Below, one piece after another: positions 17,666 to 28,285 of a stretch of DNA of 64,000 bases. The notes beneath the pieces were generated by a model. That model was not told the origin of the DNA, searched no databases, and saw only the letters and a program-made list of their open reading frames with translations. Source of the stretch: Histomonas meleagridis (lineage: Eukaryota > Parabasalia > Tritrichomonadida > Dientamoebidae); the NCBI GenBank assembly GCA_020186115.1, contig WSYJ01000186.1:3320423-3384422 (forward strand), given 5' to 3'. How positions within the stretch are numbered: position 1 is the first letter of the stretch; each line of letters begins with the position of its first letter. The position numbers and the translations under genes were made by a program.

Positions 17666-20353
17666 TTATCTCCACCGCGCTCTTGTTGGAGTTGGCAATA
17701 AAACCATTCCTTCATCTTCGGATGAAACCTCATCTTCCGATAGTTCCTCCACATCATTCACGTCACATATTCCCTCAGTGCCTTCTTCAGGCCTCAATGA
17801 CACAACAATGACACTAATATTATCCTTACTTCCAAGTGCATATGCGTAATTTCGAAGTGAGATAGCTGCATCAGACGCGGATTTTGATGCTCTCACAACA
17901 CGGGCGGCATACTCTTCATCAATGACATCCCATACGCCATCACATGCCATGATGATCGCAACATCATCTTTGCAGATATCATAAACTTCAACATCTGGCT
18001 TGACAAAAAGGCCTTCTCCACACCAGAAGTCACCAAGAGAACGGGCAACAGCGAGCTTGCGATTGATACGACCTTCTGGCGTGACCGTTAGACCATTTGA
18101 TCGAAGTCGTTTATACTCTGGACGGTCGAGTGGCTTGAAGTCAGTGGTTATTCGCTCTGCTGAATGACGTTTTACACGGACAACGCGTGAATCGCCGACT
18201 CCGATTGAATATACACGCTTTTCAGAAATGACAGCAACGGCAGCAGTACAGCCATCCTTAACATTTAGCTGCTTGAGGACTTGGTTAATACGAACAAATG
18301 CTTGGGAATAATTTTCGGCAAAATTATCATTTGATATAATTTTTTGGAAATCATGAAAAAGTAAATCAGCTGCGGAAAGTGCGGAAGCGTTTCCAGTATG
18401 TCCATCGAAAACGCCGAAAAGAGAATGATTTTCATCATATTGACGTATTAGAATCGCATCTTCCATCGTCAAACGGTCGCCCATCGTTGATGCGTAGCCG
18501 ATACCGAATTTCATAGGAAATGTGAAGTGGTTATTATCCATAACGTGCAACCTTACTGGCGGCAGCGGTTTTGCCTTATCGTACTTATTTCCAACGTATT
18601 CTAAACAAGAAATACTTTTTGCTCTGATAGCTTCTGAAGTCATATCAACCAGACCGTTTGTAAAGTTGTTCATGGAAAGTGACAAATATTTTGTCAATGG
18701 TATTAATCTGAAATCGAATTGAGACAACTGATTGAATTCCAAATTCAAAGATTGAAGTTTTGGAAGTAAAACACTGAATTTATTCAATTTGTTGAACGAT
18801 AAGTCCAAGAAAATTAATTCATCCGGAAGAGGAGGAATGTCTTCGATTAAGTTATGGGAAGCAGAGAATGATGTTAATTGTCTTAAACTAATGATTTCAG
18901 GGGGAATAGTTTTGATGTGATTATTCGATACATTTAAATTTTTAAGGAATCGTAATGAACTTATTGATTTAGGTAAAACAGAAAGTAAATTTCCTGAAAT
19001 GGAAAGAGATTTTAATTGTGGAAATGATAAAAGGACACTTGGGAATCGTCTAAATTGATTAACAGATCCATTAAATACCATCATTTTCCGACATAAACTT
19101 AATGATGAAGGTAATTCATCAATTAAGTTAAACGAAACATTAATTTCAGTTAAGAAAATCGATGATGAAAATGAATCGGAAAGATATTGTATCCGATTAA
19201 AAGAAAGATTTAATATCTTCAACTTTGGTAAATCAAATTTCCCAAGTTTAATTAATTTGTTATTCGAGCATGATAAAGTTTCAATTGCTTTCGATTGAAG
19301 TAAATTCTTTGGAAGTTTCTCGAGTTTGTTATCGTCTAAAATTAAATGAACAAGCCGATTTTGAATAGGAAACTCTTCCGGAAGTTCACCAATATTATTA
19401 TGAGCTAAATCTAAAATCCCTAAATTTGAAGTGGACGATGCGAAAAGTGATGTGACTCCAGTGATGCGATTATTCGAAAGCTCAAACGCAACGAGAGTTG
19501 GAGGGCATTTGAAGTCAAGGACGCCCTCGATTTGGCATTTGGTAAGGTTTATAAGCTTAATCCCAACGATTTCAAGAGTTTTAAGTGGAAATCGAGTGAT
19601 TAAATTATTTTTGATATATAACGATTGAAGTGAAAATGGTTCATCATATGAAAATTCGGATATGTCATTAAGTGAAAGATCTAATGTTTTGATGTTATTA
19701 CCAACGGCTTTTTGATCAAATGAAATGATTTGATTACCAAATATATTGACATACTCAAGAACAGGAAATTGGGAGAGAATAGATGGAATCTCACGCAGAT
19801 TGTTGCCATTAAGATATAGACTGATTAAAGAGTCTTTCCATTTCGGAAGAGTATTTGGAATGGATTCAATTTCACAGGATGATAATTTAAGTACTTGAAG
19901 ATTGGGAAGATCTTTGTCCCATATGGATGTGACGTCAAATGGGTTGAAAGAAAGATCAAGTGATTGTAGACTTTGAGGTAATTCAACATCAAGTTTTTGG
20001 ATAAGATTTGAACTTAAATCAAGTGTGGTCAAACACGTAAAAACCGCAAGTTCATCATGTGGGAACCCGGTAAATTTATTATCTGTTAAAATTAAAGTTT
20101 GAATATTTGTATATGCCGTAAGACCTGGTGGTAGTTTGCTAAGTTGACATGCGCTAAACCTTACTTTTGTTACGTTCAGCATAAGTTCCCCTTTAATAGG
20201 TATTTCATTGATTCTTTTGGAAAATGCTTCGAAACAAGTTGTATTTAGATCGGCAAAAAAGTATTCAGGAAGAGGGTCTAAAAATATTGCCTCGTCTATT
20301 TTGTCTTGGGAATTATCATTCTTTGATTTTTTCTTTCCCTTTCCTTTCTTCAT
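17666..20353 (-). CDS. leucine-rich repeat protein with C-terminal PP2C phosphatase
   Basis: 895 residues. A lysine-rich start (MKKGKGKKKSKND) is followed by about 22 LRRs from about 60 to 585 of the pattern LxxLxLxxNxIxxLPxxL. A PPM/PP2C catalytic domain follows from about 615 to 860. Its metal ligands are visible in RLTMEDA, FGVFDGHTG, MACDGVWDV and SKDNISVIVV. The C-terminal tail is very acidic (EELSEDEVSSEDEG). PP2C enzymes are Mg/Mn-dependent Ser/Thr phosphatases. The LRR-PP2C order recalls animal PHLPP and fungal adenylate cyclase, but no PH or cyclase domain is present. The LRRs probably select substrates. The start is ATG 20353. Confidence 0.92.
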   Translation of the reverse strand: MKKGKGKKKSKNDNSQDKIDEAIFLDPLPEYFFADLNTTCFEAFSKRINEIPIKGELMLNVTKVRFSACQLSKLPPGLTAYTNIQTLILTDNKFTGFPHDELAVFTCLTTLDLSSNLIQKLDVELPQSLQSLDLSFNPFDVTSIWDKDLPNLQVLKLSSCEIESIPNTLPKWKDSLISLYLNGNNLREIPSILSQFPVLEYVNIFGNQIISFDQKAVGNNIKTLDLSLNDISEFSYDEPFSLQSLYIKNNLITRFPLKTLEIVGIKLINLTKCQIEGVLDFKCPPTLVAFELSNNRITGVTSLFASSTSNLGILDLAHNNIGELPEEFPIQNRLVHLILDDNKLEKLPKNLLQSKAIETLSCSNNKLIKLGKFDLPKLKILNLSFNRIQYLSDSFSSSIFLTEINVSFNLIDELPSSLSLCRKMMVFNGSVNQFRRFPSVLLSFPQLKSLSISGNLLSVLPKSISSLRFLKNLNVSNNHIKTIPPEIISLRQLTSFSASHNLIEDIPPLPDELIFLDLSFNKLNKFSVLLPKLQSLNLEFNQLSQFDFRLIPLTKYLSLSMNNFTNGLVDMTSEAIRAKSISCLEYVGNKYDKAKPLPPVRLHVMDNNHFTFPMKFGIGYASTMGDRLTMEDAILIRQYDENHSLFGVFDGHTGNASALSAADLLFHDFQKIISNDNFAENYSQAFVRINQVLKQLNVKDGCTAAVAVISEKRVYSIGVGDSRVVRVKRHSAERITTDFKPLDRPEYKRLRSNGLTVTPEGRINRKLAVARSLGDFWCGEGLFVKPDVEVYDICKDDVAIIMACDGVWDVIDEEYAARVVRASKSASDAAISLRNYAYALGSKDNISVIVVSLRPEEGTEGICDVNDVEELSEDEVSSEDEGMVLLPTPTRARWR

Positions 20354-21391
20354 TAAATATGCAACAGATTTTTTACCTAAAAACTTTTTCGTAAAGTTGA
20401 CAATACACTTGTTTCTGAAGTTTACAAATCTTTTTGTTATGATTCCATTTTGGAAAACTTGATCGAATTACTTAAATCATCTTTTTTTCTGACAGCCATA
20501 TTGAAGCTTATTGATGAACATCATATGGTATGCAAATTTTTATACTTTAAATATCATTTTAAACTTTCATTATCATTAAATCTGCCATTTTTAATGGCTT
20601 AATAAAGGTGCTCAAATAAGCTTGCTTTCATAATTATGTAAGATTACCAAATACTTAAGACAATATTACAGTTTTAAAACTTTTCCTGCAGTAAATCCTC
20701 CAAAAAACGATACACTTTTTTTATAAAGATTTCAAAATATCATATTATCTTTTTCTAATCTTGTAGCTTAGAGATAGAAAAATGATTAATGGTTTTATTT
20801 TCGGAGGATTAACAGTATATGTATTGAAAGATTATTTAAATGATAAATATAATGAAAACTAATTTCATTTTGATTTCGTACAATCCATTGATAAAATAAA
20901 AACCTTATTATTAATATTATTATTATTGAAATTAGCTTTTCTAAGTAAACAAATACCATTCATTGGACATTGTTATTAAATTACTTCACATACTATAAAA
21001 GGGAATGCTTCATAAATCATAAATTTTAATATTTTGGATTCGAAAAATATACTAGTATATTTTCGCTTTACATCATCATAGCCAAAAATTATATTTCAAT
21101 GCATTTATTTCGATTTTCCTTGATAAAATTTTTACATAGAAACACTAACTGAATCATTATGGTATTTCATGGAAATTTCACTTTGGAGAATATTGCAAAA
21201 ATAGAACCATTTTCAAGTTTGGAAATGTAAACATAAAAATGCCAAAAAACAAATTCAGAGTGAAATCAATGATAACGATAGATTAATTCTCAAATTTGTT
21301 TTCAAAGAAAATTGTGTAAAAGTGCCTTTGAATGCTTTACGTTTTGGAAGACTTAATCAAAACAAAAAAAAATATAATAAATGAATGGCGT
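20354..21391. other. 1-kb intergenic, no gene seen
   Basis: Very AT-rich with poly(T)/poly(A) runs and no supported coding frame. It separates two genes on the minus strand. Confidence 0.55.
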
Positions 21392-21970
21392 TTATGCCAA
21401 AGCAGAGGCTTCTCCACTGGCTTGTTGTGCAATATTTGGTGGACATGGAATACCAATTTCACCAAAGATTTGTGCATATTGGGCAGCTGTTTCTTCTTCA
21501 AGATCAGTTCCGTCATCTTCCCAAAGGTCATCCATGGCTTCATCAACCATTTCTCCCTTCATGTCCATCATTTCGTTTTCCATCATGAACTTCTGCATTA
21601 TCATTTGCATTTGTGGAACATTAACCATTCTGTTAAGTTGATGCATTGCTTGAGCTGCACCTTTGAGTGCTTTATTAACACCTGCTTGAGCTTTGATTGT
21701 TTCAATTCTAAGACCGAGACTTTCCATTTGTGAGCCAAGCTTTAAGAATTTCTTCATAGCCTGACGATTGCGAACTAAGTCCTTTGCAATAATCATGACT
21801 GACTCTGTTTCTCCCTTTGCAGCTAATTTCTTCATTTCGGATTTCATTTTAGTTTCTTGATTCTGTAAGCGTGTTCTTTCGCGTTCAATTTCGCGGCAAG
21901 ATCTACGAAGTGATTGCTTAAATTGTTTAAGCTTTTCTTCTGGTGTGACTCTCTTTCCAAATAATCCCAT
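21392..21970 (-). CDS. ESCRT-III subunit CHMP2/Vps2
   Basis: 192 residues from the ATG at 21970 (MGLFGKRVTPEEKLKQFKQSLRRSCREIERER), the classic CHMP2A/Vps2 N-terminus with amphipathic start and basic helix 1. The middle matches the helix 2-4 region (IMIAKDLVRNRQ-like, MNKALKGAAQAMHQLNRMVNVPQMQMIMQ read in part). The acidic C-terminus contains DDLWEDD, followed by a MIT-interacting type helix. Vps2 acts with Vps24 and Vps4 in membrane scission at endosomes, plasma membrane and during cytokinesis. Two ACGGTTTT motifs lie just upstream on the coding strand. In-frame upstream codons are excluded because the family starts at MGLFG. Confidence 0.92.
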   Translation of the reverse strand: MGLFGKRVTPEEKLKQFKQSLRRSCREIERERTRLQNQETKMKSEMKKLAAKGETESVMIIAKDLVRNRQAMKKFLKLGSQMESLGLRIETIKAQAGVNKALKGAAQAMHQLNRMVNVPQMQMIMQKFMMENEMMDMKGEMVDEAMDDLWEDDGTDLEEETAAQYAQIFGEIGIPCPPNIAQQASGEASALA

Positions 21971-22250
21971 CCAAAAAATGACGGGGAAAACCGTACAAAA
22001 CCGTCTGCTTTTTTGGTTCTGAAAAAGTTGATTGAGCATTCAAAAGTCTCAACGATGAGGAAATTCAATCGTTTATCTCACCGAACATTTTTTATTCCTT
22101 GTTAAATCATGTAGATAAGTAATACATCTAAAAATTATTGTAGAAAACTTCTCATCTATTTGAAGTTATTATTTGGTCAAACTTAGGTTTTTAGTTAATT
22201 AAAATGATAAAAACAAAAAAATGAGTATTTGAAAAAAGGAAACAAAAAAT

Positions 22251-22321
22251 TGCATCGCCCGGGAATCGGACCCGGACCCCCAGCTTGGCAAGCTGAAATT
22301 CTACCATTAGACCAGCGATGC
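22251..22321 (-). tRNA. tRNA-Gly (GCC anticodon)
   Basis: A 71-nt cloverleaf on the minus strand. The acceptor arm GCATCGC pairs with GCGATGC and has discriminator A. The D-arm contains GGTCTAATGGT. The anticodon loop TTGCCAA gives GCC. The T-loop GGTTCGATTCC-like segment reads GGGTCCGATTCCC. There is no intron, and CCA is not encoded, as usual in eukaryotes. Confidence 0.97.
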
Positions 22322-22429
22322 TTCTGAAATATATTTTGATATCTTATTAATCAATATAAATATCTTGTCTCAAAGTTCTTTAATTGGTCAGCAAAAATGA
22401 ATTTAAAATTTTAAAAATTTAAAAAATTC

Positions 22430-23350
22430 ATGGAAGAACTTAGAGATACATTTAAAATTTTTCTCACATGTGACTCTGTAAGGAAAGATGATTTTTTACA
22501 AGAACTTATTAAAGCTGATAGAAAAACTCTTCTTTCGATAATCTATCTTCCTGAAGATTCTGAAGAACGTCTTCGTGTATATGATTTATTGGTTAAAATC
22601 AAACCAGATGGAGCAGATTTACTAAGCCATGTTTTTGAAGAATGTCAAAATGACTCTGATCCTTTATTACAACTTGCAGCAATTCAATTTGTCGAAGACA
22701 ATAATCTTGATAAAGTCGAAACCTTTATTGATCTCTTTAACAAGAGTGCTGACAATCCATTAACGCTTCCATCAATTGCACAGACAGTATCGTCAATGAT
22801 ACTTCGTTCAGAAGATCCGCTCAAATACTCAGAAACAATCGAAACCATAATAGAAAAAGCCTCCACCACTATCCCTGATTTACTTGGTTCTCTTCCCAAA
22901 CTTACTTCGTATGATCCATTTGCACAAATGATGCTTAATTCCGATACATTTAAGCTTTGGATCATTGACTTTCCATACAACGTTGAGCTCAGAACCTTTA
23001 ATTTGCACATGCGAAATCTTCTTACACCTCATTGCAAGGATCCATCGTCATTATTTCTTTCTGAAACTAACATCCTGAATTCGATGATACACCCAAGCCC
23101 TGCGCTCAGGTGTGCTGTCTTCGAGCACATCTCTGTGATGGCTCCTTTTTTCAAGCAGCAGATGCTATCGTTTAACCGTTTTCAAGAGCGGTTATTTGAT
23201 CCATCAATGGATTCCACAAAAGAAGAAATGTTTTCTCGGAGAAAAGCTATTCATTCGTTAGGCTTGGACCAGAAAACAGATGGGTCAGATGCTGGACCAA
23301 TACAAAGGCAACAAGTGGAAGATCTTGGACCTGATTTGATGATTATTTAA
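22430..23350 (+). CDS. helical HEAT/ARM-like protein, function unknown
   Basis: 306 residues, all-helical by eye, with repeated acidic-hydrophobic helices such as RLRVYDLLVKIKPDGADLLSHVF and DPLLQLAAIQFVED. These suggest an alpha-solenoid. The C-terminal 70 residues are more polar. A proteasome-chaperone type (PSMD5/Hsm3) solenoid is one possibility, but nothing specific supports it. The stop at 23350 lies 15 bp from the end of the convergent gene, so the two transcripts probably overlap. Confidence 0.65.
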   Translation: MEELRDTFKIFLTCDSVRKDDFLQELIKADRKTLLSIIYLPEDSEERLRVYDLLVKIKPDGADLLSHVFEECQNDSDPLLQLAAIQFVEDNNLDKVETFIDLFNKSADNPLTLPSIAQTVSSMILRSEDPLKYSETIETIIEKASTTIPDLLGSLPKLTSYDPFAQMMLNSDTFKLWIIDFPYNVELRTFNLHMRNLLTPHCKDPSSLFLSETNILNSMIHPSPALRCAVFEHISVMAPFFKQQMLSFNRFQERLFDPSMDSTKEEMFSRRKAIHSLGLDQKTDGSDAGPIQRQQVEDLGPDLMII

Positions 23351-23364
23351 CAATAAACATTTTA

Positions 23365-23820
23365 CTAAAATGAAAAATTGATGTCGTCGAACTGTGGGCC
23401 AATGTACCTCTCATAAAGTGTATCTAACAATTCAACAAATTTCGGATATGATTTTGTTCCATTCGAATTTCCAGACGGATAATTTAAGCAACGCGTCCTG
23501 AACTTAGGTGGCACTGGAAGAGATGAAATATCTGGATAATGCATACCAAATATGTTATCTATTTGTTTATTATGAAATGTAGAGTTATGCTGTGATTTGT
23601 TTGTAAGCTTTTTAAAAATTATTTCTGGATTTTTATTTGTTTTAGATATAGGAGAGGAAATGTTTTGAGGTATTTTTTGTTCTGGTGTTGAGCATTCATT
23701 TGGTGCTTTAATGTTTACATTAGGAAGAATTGGTCTATTTGGAAGTTGCTCTTTTGTTGTGAATTTTTTGGAATAATTGGAATCTTCTTCACTTCCGAAT
23801 ATTTTAGAAGATCGAATCAT
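23365..23820 (-). CDS. small disordered protein, function unknown
   Basis: 151 residues, rich in Asn, Ser, Pro and Lys, probably disordered up to about residue 95. The C-terminal segment is more ordered (YPKFVELLDTLYERYIGPQF). It has a clear ATG and is not the shadow of another frame. No family is recognised. Confidence 0.5.
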   Translation of the reverse strand: MIRSSKIFGSEEDSNYSKKFTTKEQLPNRPILPNVNIKAPNECSTPEQKIPQNISSPISKTNKNPEIIFKKLTNKSQHNSTFHNKQIDNIFGMHYPDISSLPVPPKFRTRCLNYPSGNSNGTKSYPKFVELLDTLYERYIGPQFDDINFSF

Positions 23821-24801
23821 TCTCCTAGCTTTGATTTTGTCATTGAAGGAAATAAATATAGGCTTTTACTTGTAAAAAAGCTTATTTTTATATAGTTTAT
23901 TCAAACAAACACGAAAAATAAACAATCGAGAACAAACAAAGAAAAGAACATGTTGTTAATGTTTAAACTGGTTTCAAAATAATTTTTTGTTTTGTTGAAG
24001 ATTAACCAATTGGTAATGAATTCTTGAAATGCTTTAATGAAGAGAATACATCATTAGTTAAAACCATTAATGTAACAAAAATATGTTTTACATTGGTATA
24101 TAAGGGTTTAATTTCTTTGATGATTTTTTTCATAGAAAAATATATTGTATGTTTTTGTGAAATAATGAATTTTAATTTTTCGTATTCATTTCTCGAAATG
24201 ATTTCAAAAAATGCTCAAAATTTTAATATTTTTCTATTAGTTAGTTAATAATATTTTAAAATATCAAAGTTGGAATTTGAAGAGGAAATTAAGAAACATA
24301 GTTTTTGATTTTTTTCAAATTTTCAATATTTTTAATGGTGTTTAAAAGTTTAATGACTCAATCAGTATTTTATTATTTTTATTATATTTAATAATATGAT
24401 ATTTGAGTCAAGGGTGCATATTAATGTTTCGTTATTTAATAATATCACACGTTTGGTGGAAAATTTCAAACATTGGCACATTCAAAAAATTAAAACATCT
24501 CATTCTCTAATACATATTAATAATAATTAGAATCATCACTTTATTTTCTATGCTATGTTATGCTATAATATAGAAAAAAATAATTTTTAGATTTTTAATC
24601 CAGCAAAGTATCATTCATATAAAATTCAAAAAATACACGTAGAAATATTATGGAAAAAATTCTTTGATCTCATTAATATATATGTTTTAACTCTTAGTTC
24701 ATAAAAATGTAATTTTTTCCAGAAGAAACTCACTTTTAAAGCTCATCTTCAAATTGTTAGTGAAAATTTTCACTACATTGTGAATTTGTTTCCCTATCTC
24801 A
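23821..24801. other. 1-kb intergenic, no gene seen
   Basis: Extremely AT-rich between divergent genes. An open frame at 24024-24248 is low-complexity Phe/Ile/Asn and is not supported. Confidence 0.55.
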
Positions 24802-25380
24802 ATGAGAGTTATACCTCAACTACAAAATAACCTCATCAAGATTGTTCGATGCCAATGCGGTCTAAGAGTCCCTTCTCATAACATGATTCAATGTTCCAGA
24901 TGCGGATGTTATTCTCATGAAGAATGTGTTGGAAATCCGTCTCCCTACATTTGTAATTTTTGTCATTTAGCAAGCGAAAGAATAATTGTTGATAAGGCAG
25001 ATAAATCCATAAGTCCTTCCAGTATAGTTATTGATCGAAAGGCCCTTTTTTCCAATCTAACAAGTTCAAAATCGATCATCCAACTTTGTGAAATTAGAGA
25101 ACATTGCTTAGCTGCAGGTCATGTTACAGAACTTATTCAACACTTAATCACAAGGCTTGCAGCAATAGATCTTGAGCTTAAAACAGCTGAAGTTCAAGCA
25201 AATCGCGAAGTATATGCCCCAATAAAAGAAGAATTAATTAAAGAAATTCAACAAAGACGGAAAGAATATGTTAAATGTACTTCAGTGCTGATGGAAGTAC
25301 TTGATCGAATTGAAAATTTCAAGAAAAAACAAAAAATACTTCCATATTTTCGCGATGCTGTTGTTGAAAAATTAATATAA
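24802..25380 (+). CDS. PHD-type zinc finger with C-terminal coiled coil
   Basis: 192 residues. Residues about 14-54 carry a C4HC3-type finger: CQCG, CSRCGCYSHEEC, then CNFC. These are PHD or PHD-like ligands, the class that often reads histone H3 tails. Residues about 100-185 are charged helix and probably coiled coil (LELKTAEVQANREVY, EEIQQRRKEY). The protein is probably nuclear. The start ATG is at 24802. Size and layout recall small chromatin-complex subunits, but I cannot name a complex. Confidence 0.75.
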   Translation: MRVIPQLQNNLIKIVRCQCGLRVPSHNMIQCSRCGCYSHEECVGNPSPYICNFCHLASERIIVDKADKSISPSSIVIDRKALFSNLTSSKSIIQLCEIREHCLAAGHVTELIQHLITRLAAIDLELKTAEVQANREVYAPIKEELIKEIQQRRKEYVKCTSVLMEVLDRIENFKKKQKILPYFRDAVVEKLI

Positions 25381-25669
25381 ATAAAATATTTGCAAATTGT
25401 TAATGTTTATTAAAAACACCTTCATTTTTACATATGATATGATAAATAAAATATTGTACACTTCTAAAAATATTTTATAGGGAAAAAATTTTTTGAAAAT
25501 TCAAAAAAGCTTCATGAAAGCATATTTTTTATGTTTTCAATTTTGCACTATAATACTTCAGATACATCTTGTAACCCTCATTAAGTTAATCTAATATTGA
25601 TAAAGAATAAAAAAATCTATTGTAAGAGGAAAAATTAATTTATGAATAACGAATTATTGTGTAATATGT

Positions 25670-26527
25670 TTATAACTTTTTTGGAATCCACTCGGGTTTA
25701 TATTCTTTTGCTATTACCATATTCCAATCAATCCCTTCAAAGAACGAATGTTTCATAATGTCTTCGACATCATTTTCGCTTCCCATTCTATTTTTTGGAT
25801 TTTTATTCAATAGTTTTATTAATAAATCATTAGCTTTATGCGACAGATTAGGTGTAGAATGAAAATTATCATAAAGAATAGATTTCATTATAGCAAAAGT
25901 ACCTCTATCATCAAAAAAAGGTGGTAACCCGATAAGCATTTCATAGATTAAGCACCCATAACTCCACCAATCAGTAGCACATGTAATTGGTTGTTTTTGA
26001 AGAATTTCAGGTGACGTATAATGTACAGTTTCATAAAGGCGTTGGAATATGCTGTTTTTGTTTCCAAAATCAGTAAGACGAATATGCCCCTGTTCGTCAA
26101 AAAGAATATTTTCGGGTTTAAGATCATGATAAATTATTCCATTGGAATGGAGATATCCAAGAGCAAGTGCAATTTCAGCTGCATAGAGACGTACACGAGA
26201 TTCTGAAAATTTTGTTTCTCTTTGAAGTACTTTTAATAAATTACCACACGGAACATAATCAAGAATCATATGAAACTTTGTGTTTATTTGAAATGTGAAA
26301 TATGCACTTACTAAAAATGGATGACGTATTTGTAACATGATATTTTTTTCAGTGATAGTTTGATTAACTTCATCAATATCACGATTTTGAAAATCTATTG
26401 ATTTCAGAGTAAAAATTTCATCTGTGCCTTTTAATTTTACGAGCTTAACATTTGGAACATGTCCTGGTATAAAAAAAGATATAATTTCAAAATTATCTAA
26501 GGTTGGCTTGAGTTTGGATAAATCCAT
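25670..26527 (-). CDS. AGC-like Ser/Thr protein kinase, unusual glycine loop
   Basis: 285 residues, essentially a bare kinase domain. Present are the ATP-anchoring Lys (FTLKSI), the alpha-C Glu (ITEKNIM), IIYHDLKPENIL (catalytic Asp intact, the preceding position His instead of Arg), DFG (RLTDFGNK), a short activation loop ending YTSPEIL, and DWWSYGCLIYEML of AGC/PKA-type kinases. The glycine-rich loop is missing: the region reads FFIPGHVPNVKLVKL instead of GxGxxG. The hydrophobic motif tail of AGC kinases is also absent. It is probably active or weakly active. Divergent to the ARM gene at 26708. Confidence 0.88.
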   Translation of the reverse strand: MDLSKLKPTLDNFEIISFFIPGHVPNVKLVKLKGTDEIFTLKSIDFQNRDIDEVNQTITEKNIMLQIRHPFLVSAYFTFQINTKFHMILDYVPCGNLLKVLQRETKFSESRVRLYAAEIALALGYLHSNGIIYHDLKPENILFDEQGHIRLTDFGNKNSIFQRLYETVHYTSPEILQKQPITCATDWWSYGCLIYEMLIGLPPFFDDRGTFAIMKSILYDNFHSTPNLSHKANDLLIKLLNKNPKNRMGSENDVEDIMKHSFFEGIDWNMVIAKEYKPEWIPKKL

Positions 26528-26707
26528 TGCTTAAACTAAGAATGCTATTGATTTTGAACAAGAAAAATTTTGAATTGATATCCGGTCAAATCACAAAGTT
26601 TTGAGCAAAAGACTTTCATTGAAAAGATAGAAATGCCAATTAAATTTTAATTAAATTAGAAATTGCCATGTCTGGAACTTGACCACAAATCAACAAAAAT
26701 ATTTTAT

Positions 26708-27976
26708 ATGATTCAGGAAAAGAATCCAAATGGAAACAAGATGTTTGGCCAAATGGGAGGTACTTTTTCTGGGGGAGATGAAATAGAAGAATTTCAAATC
26801 CAAATTAACAAATTATCAATTCCAGAAGAAAGTATTAATGCTCTTTCCTTTTTCCGAGATTATTTGGAGGGAGATCTTCTACCACCAGAAATTTTTGTAC
26901 AGCTCCACAATTTTATCTTAAGAATCATTCAAGCACCAGGTATCCCTCAACCTAACCTTGATTTAGTTTTAAATATTTTAACTGAAATAGCTGAGTTTCT
27001 GAATGAAGATATAGATTTTGCCGGACTTACCAATCATTTATTGCAATATTTGCCTATAGAATCAGCATTTGAAGCAATATCCACAATTGCATCATGCTAC
27101 ATAACATCAGCCAGATTTCTTATTAGTGCTCTTCCTAACATCCTCCAATTTTTATCAGCTGATTCCAATCAACAACACGGATATTTATTAATAATATTAT
27201 CAATTCTTAATCACAAAGTTCTTGTACCAGATATGGTTGGCTATATTAATGCTATATTTGGTGTTATTCTCTCTGGTAATGCTGAACATCTCTCGATCTG
27301 TTTTAGTATTCTTGCAAAATTTGCTAATTCCGAAATAGGTTTTTCACAGATCGAAGAATTTTCACATATTTCTCAAATCTTTGATCATTATAGAGATAAT
27401 CCTGAATGCATAATTCCAATTATTCAGTTCCTTGATAGTATTTGTTCTTCCAAAACACAAAATCCAATGAAGTTCATTGAGCTTACAAATTCCGCTTCCA
27501 TAATCATCAACGCAATGACTACAAACGATCAAAAAGTGCTAAAAGTTCTTTGCCAACTTTTGTATACTTTATCTCGATCGGAGCAAGGAATGGACTTTTT
27601 GTTCAAGAACGAAATTGTTGACAATTTATTTTATTTGTTTGAAAATTCATCATTTTCCATTTCTTCAAAAGCGTTAAAGATTTTGTGCTCTGTTTGTTCT
27701 AATTGTCCACATGAAGTTGTTATGAACTTTATAGCGAAAGGATTTCTTGAGTTGATAATTAATTATATTGCTGATGCACCCGTTGACTTGCTAAAGGAAA
27801 TATTGACAGCAGTGCAAACTATTGTGCTGGCGATAAAGAGTTCAGGCGATCAGTCACTACTTGAGAAAATTGAGGATTCGGAACTAATGGACGAGATATA
27901 TAACGTGAGCCAAAATAATCATGACAACACGATTGGAGTTATCGCATCTTTTATATGTGATAACTTGTCATCTTAA
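26708..27976 (+). CDS. ARM/HEAT-repeat protein, importin-alpha-like solenoid
   Basis: 422 residues from ATG 26708 (MIQEKNPNGNKMFGQMGG). Codons upstream lack an in-frame ATG. After about 40 polar residues the protein is a continuous run of armadillo-like helices, such as NALSFFRDYLEGDLLPPEIF, LVLNILTEIAEFLNE and KALKILCSVCSNCPHEVV. No N-terminal importin-beta-binding (Arg-rich) domain is present, so an importin-alpha role is not supported beyond the fold. Trichomonads encode many such solenoids of unknown function. Confidence 0.7.
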   Translation: MIQEKNPNGNKMFGQMGGTFSGGDEIEEFQIQINKLSIPEESINALSFFRDYLEGDLLPPEIFVQLHNFILRIIQAPGIPQPNLDLVLNILTEIAEFLNEDIDFAGLTNHLLQYLPIESAFEAISTIASCYITSARFLISALPNILQFLSADSNQQHGYLLIILSILNHKVLVPDMVGYINAIFGVILSGNAEHLSICFSILAKFANSEIGFSQIEEFSHISQIFDHYRDNPECIIPIIQFLDSICSSKTQNPMKFIELTNSASIIINAMTTNDQKVLKVLCQLLYTLSRSEQGMDFLFKNEIVDNLFYLFENSSFSISSKALKILCSVCSNCPHEVVMNFIAKGFLELIINYIADAPVDLLKEILTAVQTIVLAIKSSGDQSLLEKIEDSELMDEIYNVSQNNHDNTIGVIASFICDNLSS

Positions 27977-28285
27977 ATAAAAATGTCTTTATCTAGAAAT
28001 ATAATAAACATAATCGTAACTATACTAAAACACTTTTTTTTTTGGTTTGTGATAATCATTAACTCTATAACAGATTGATTTAATCAATTAATTCAGGTTT
28101 TCTAAATACGAAAAAACTATTAAAATGTTCACAAAGAAAACGTCTTATTTAGTATTACGACCACTCAAAATAATTTAAACTTAAGTTTAGAGAAGTTTCA
28201 TAGTTATCTTCACATTTGATTTGTGGACGTTTATTCATTCAAACAAACTTTGTCAATTAACATCAACTCACTTGTTAAGCTGCAG
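27977..28285. other. short intergenic, no gene seen
   Basis: AT-rich spacer. In-frame codons without ATG run into the RFC gene from 28223 and are taken as leader. Confidence 0.55.

Noticed and set aside
24024-24248. Plus-strand open frame of 74 codons
   Set aside because: Phe/Ile/Asn-rich product expected from AT-rich noise.
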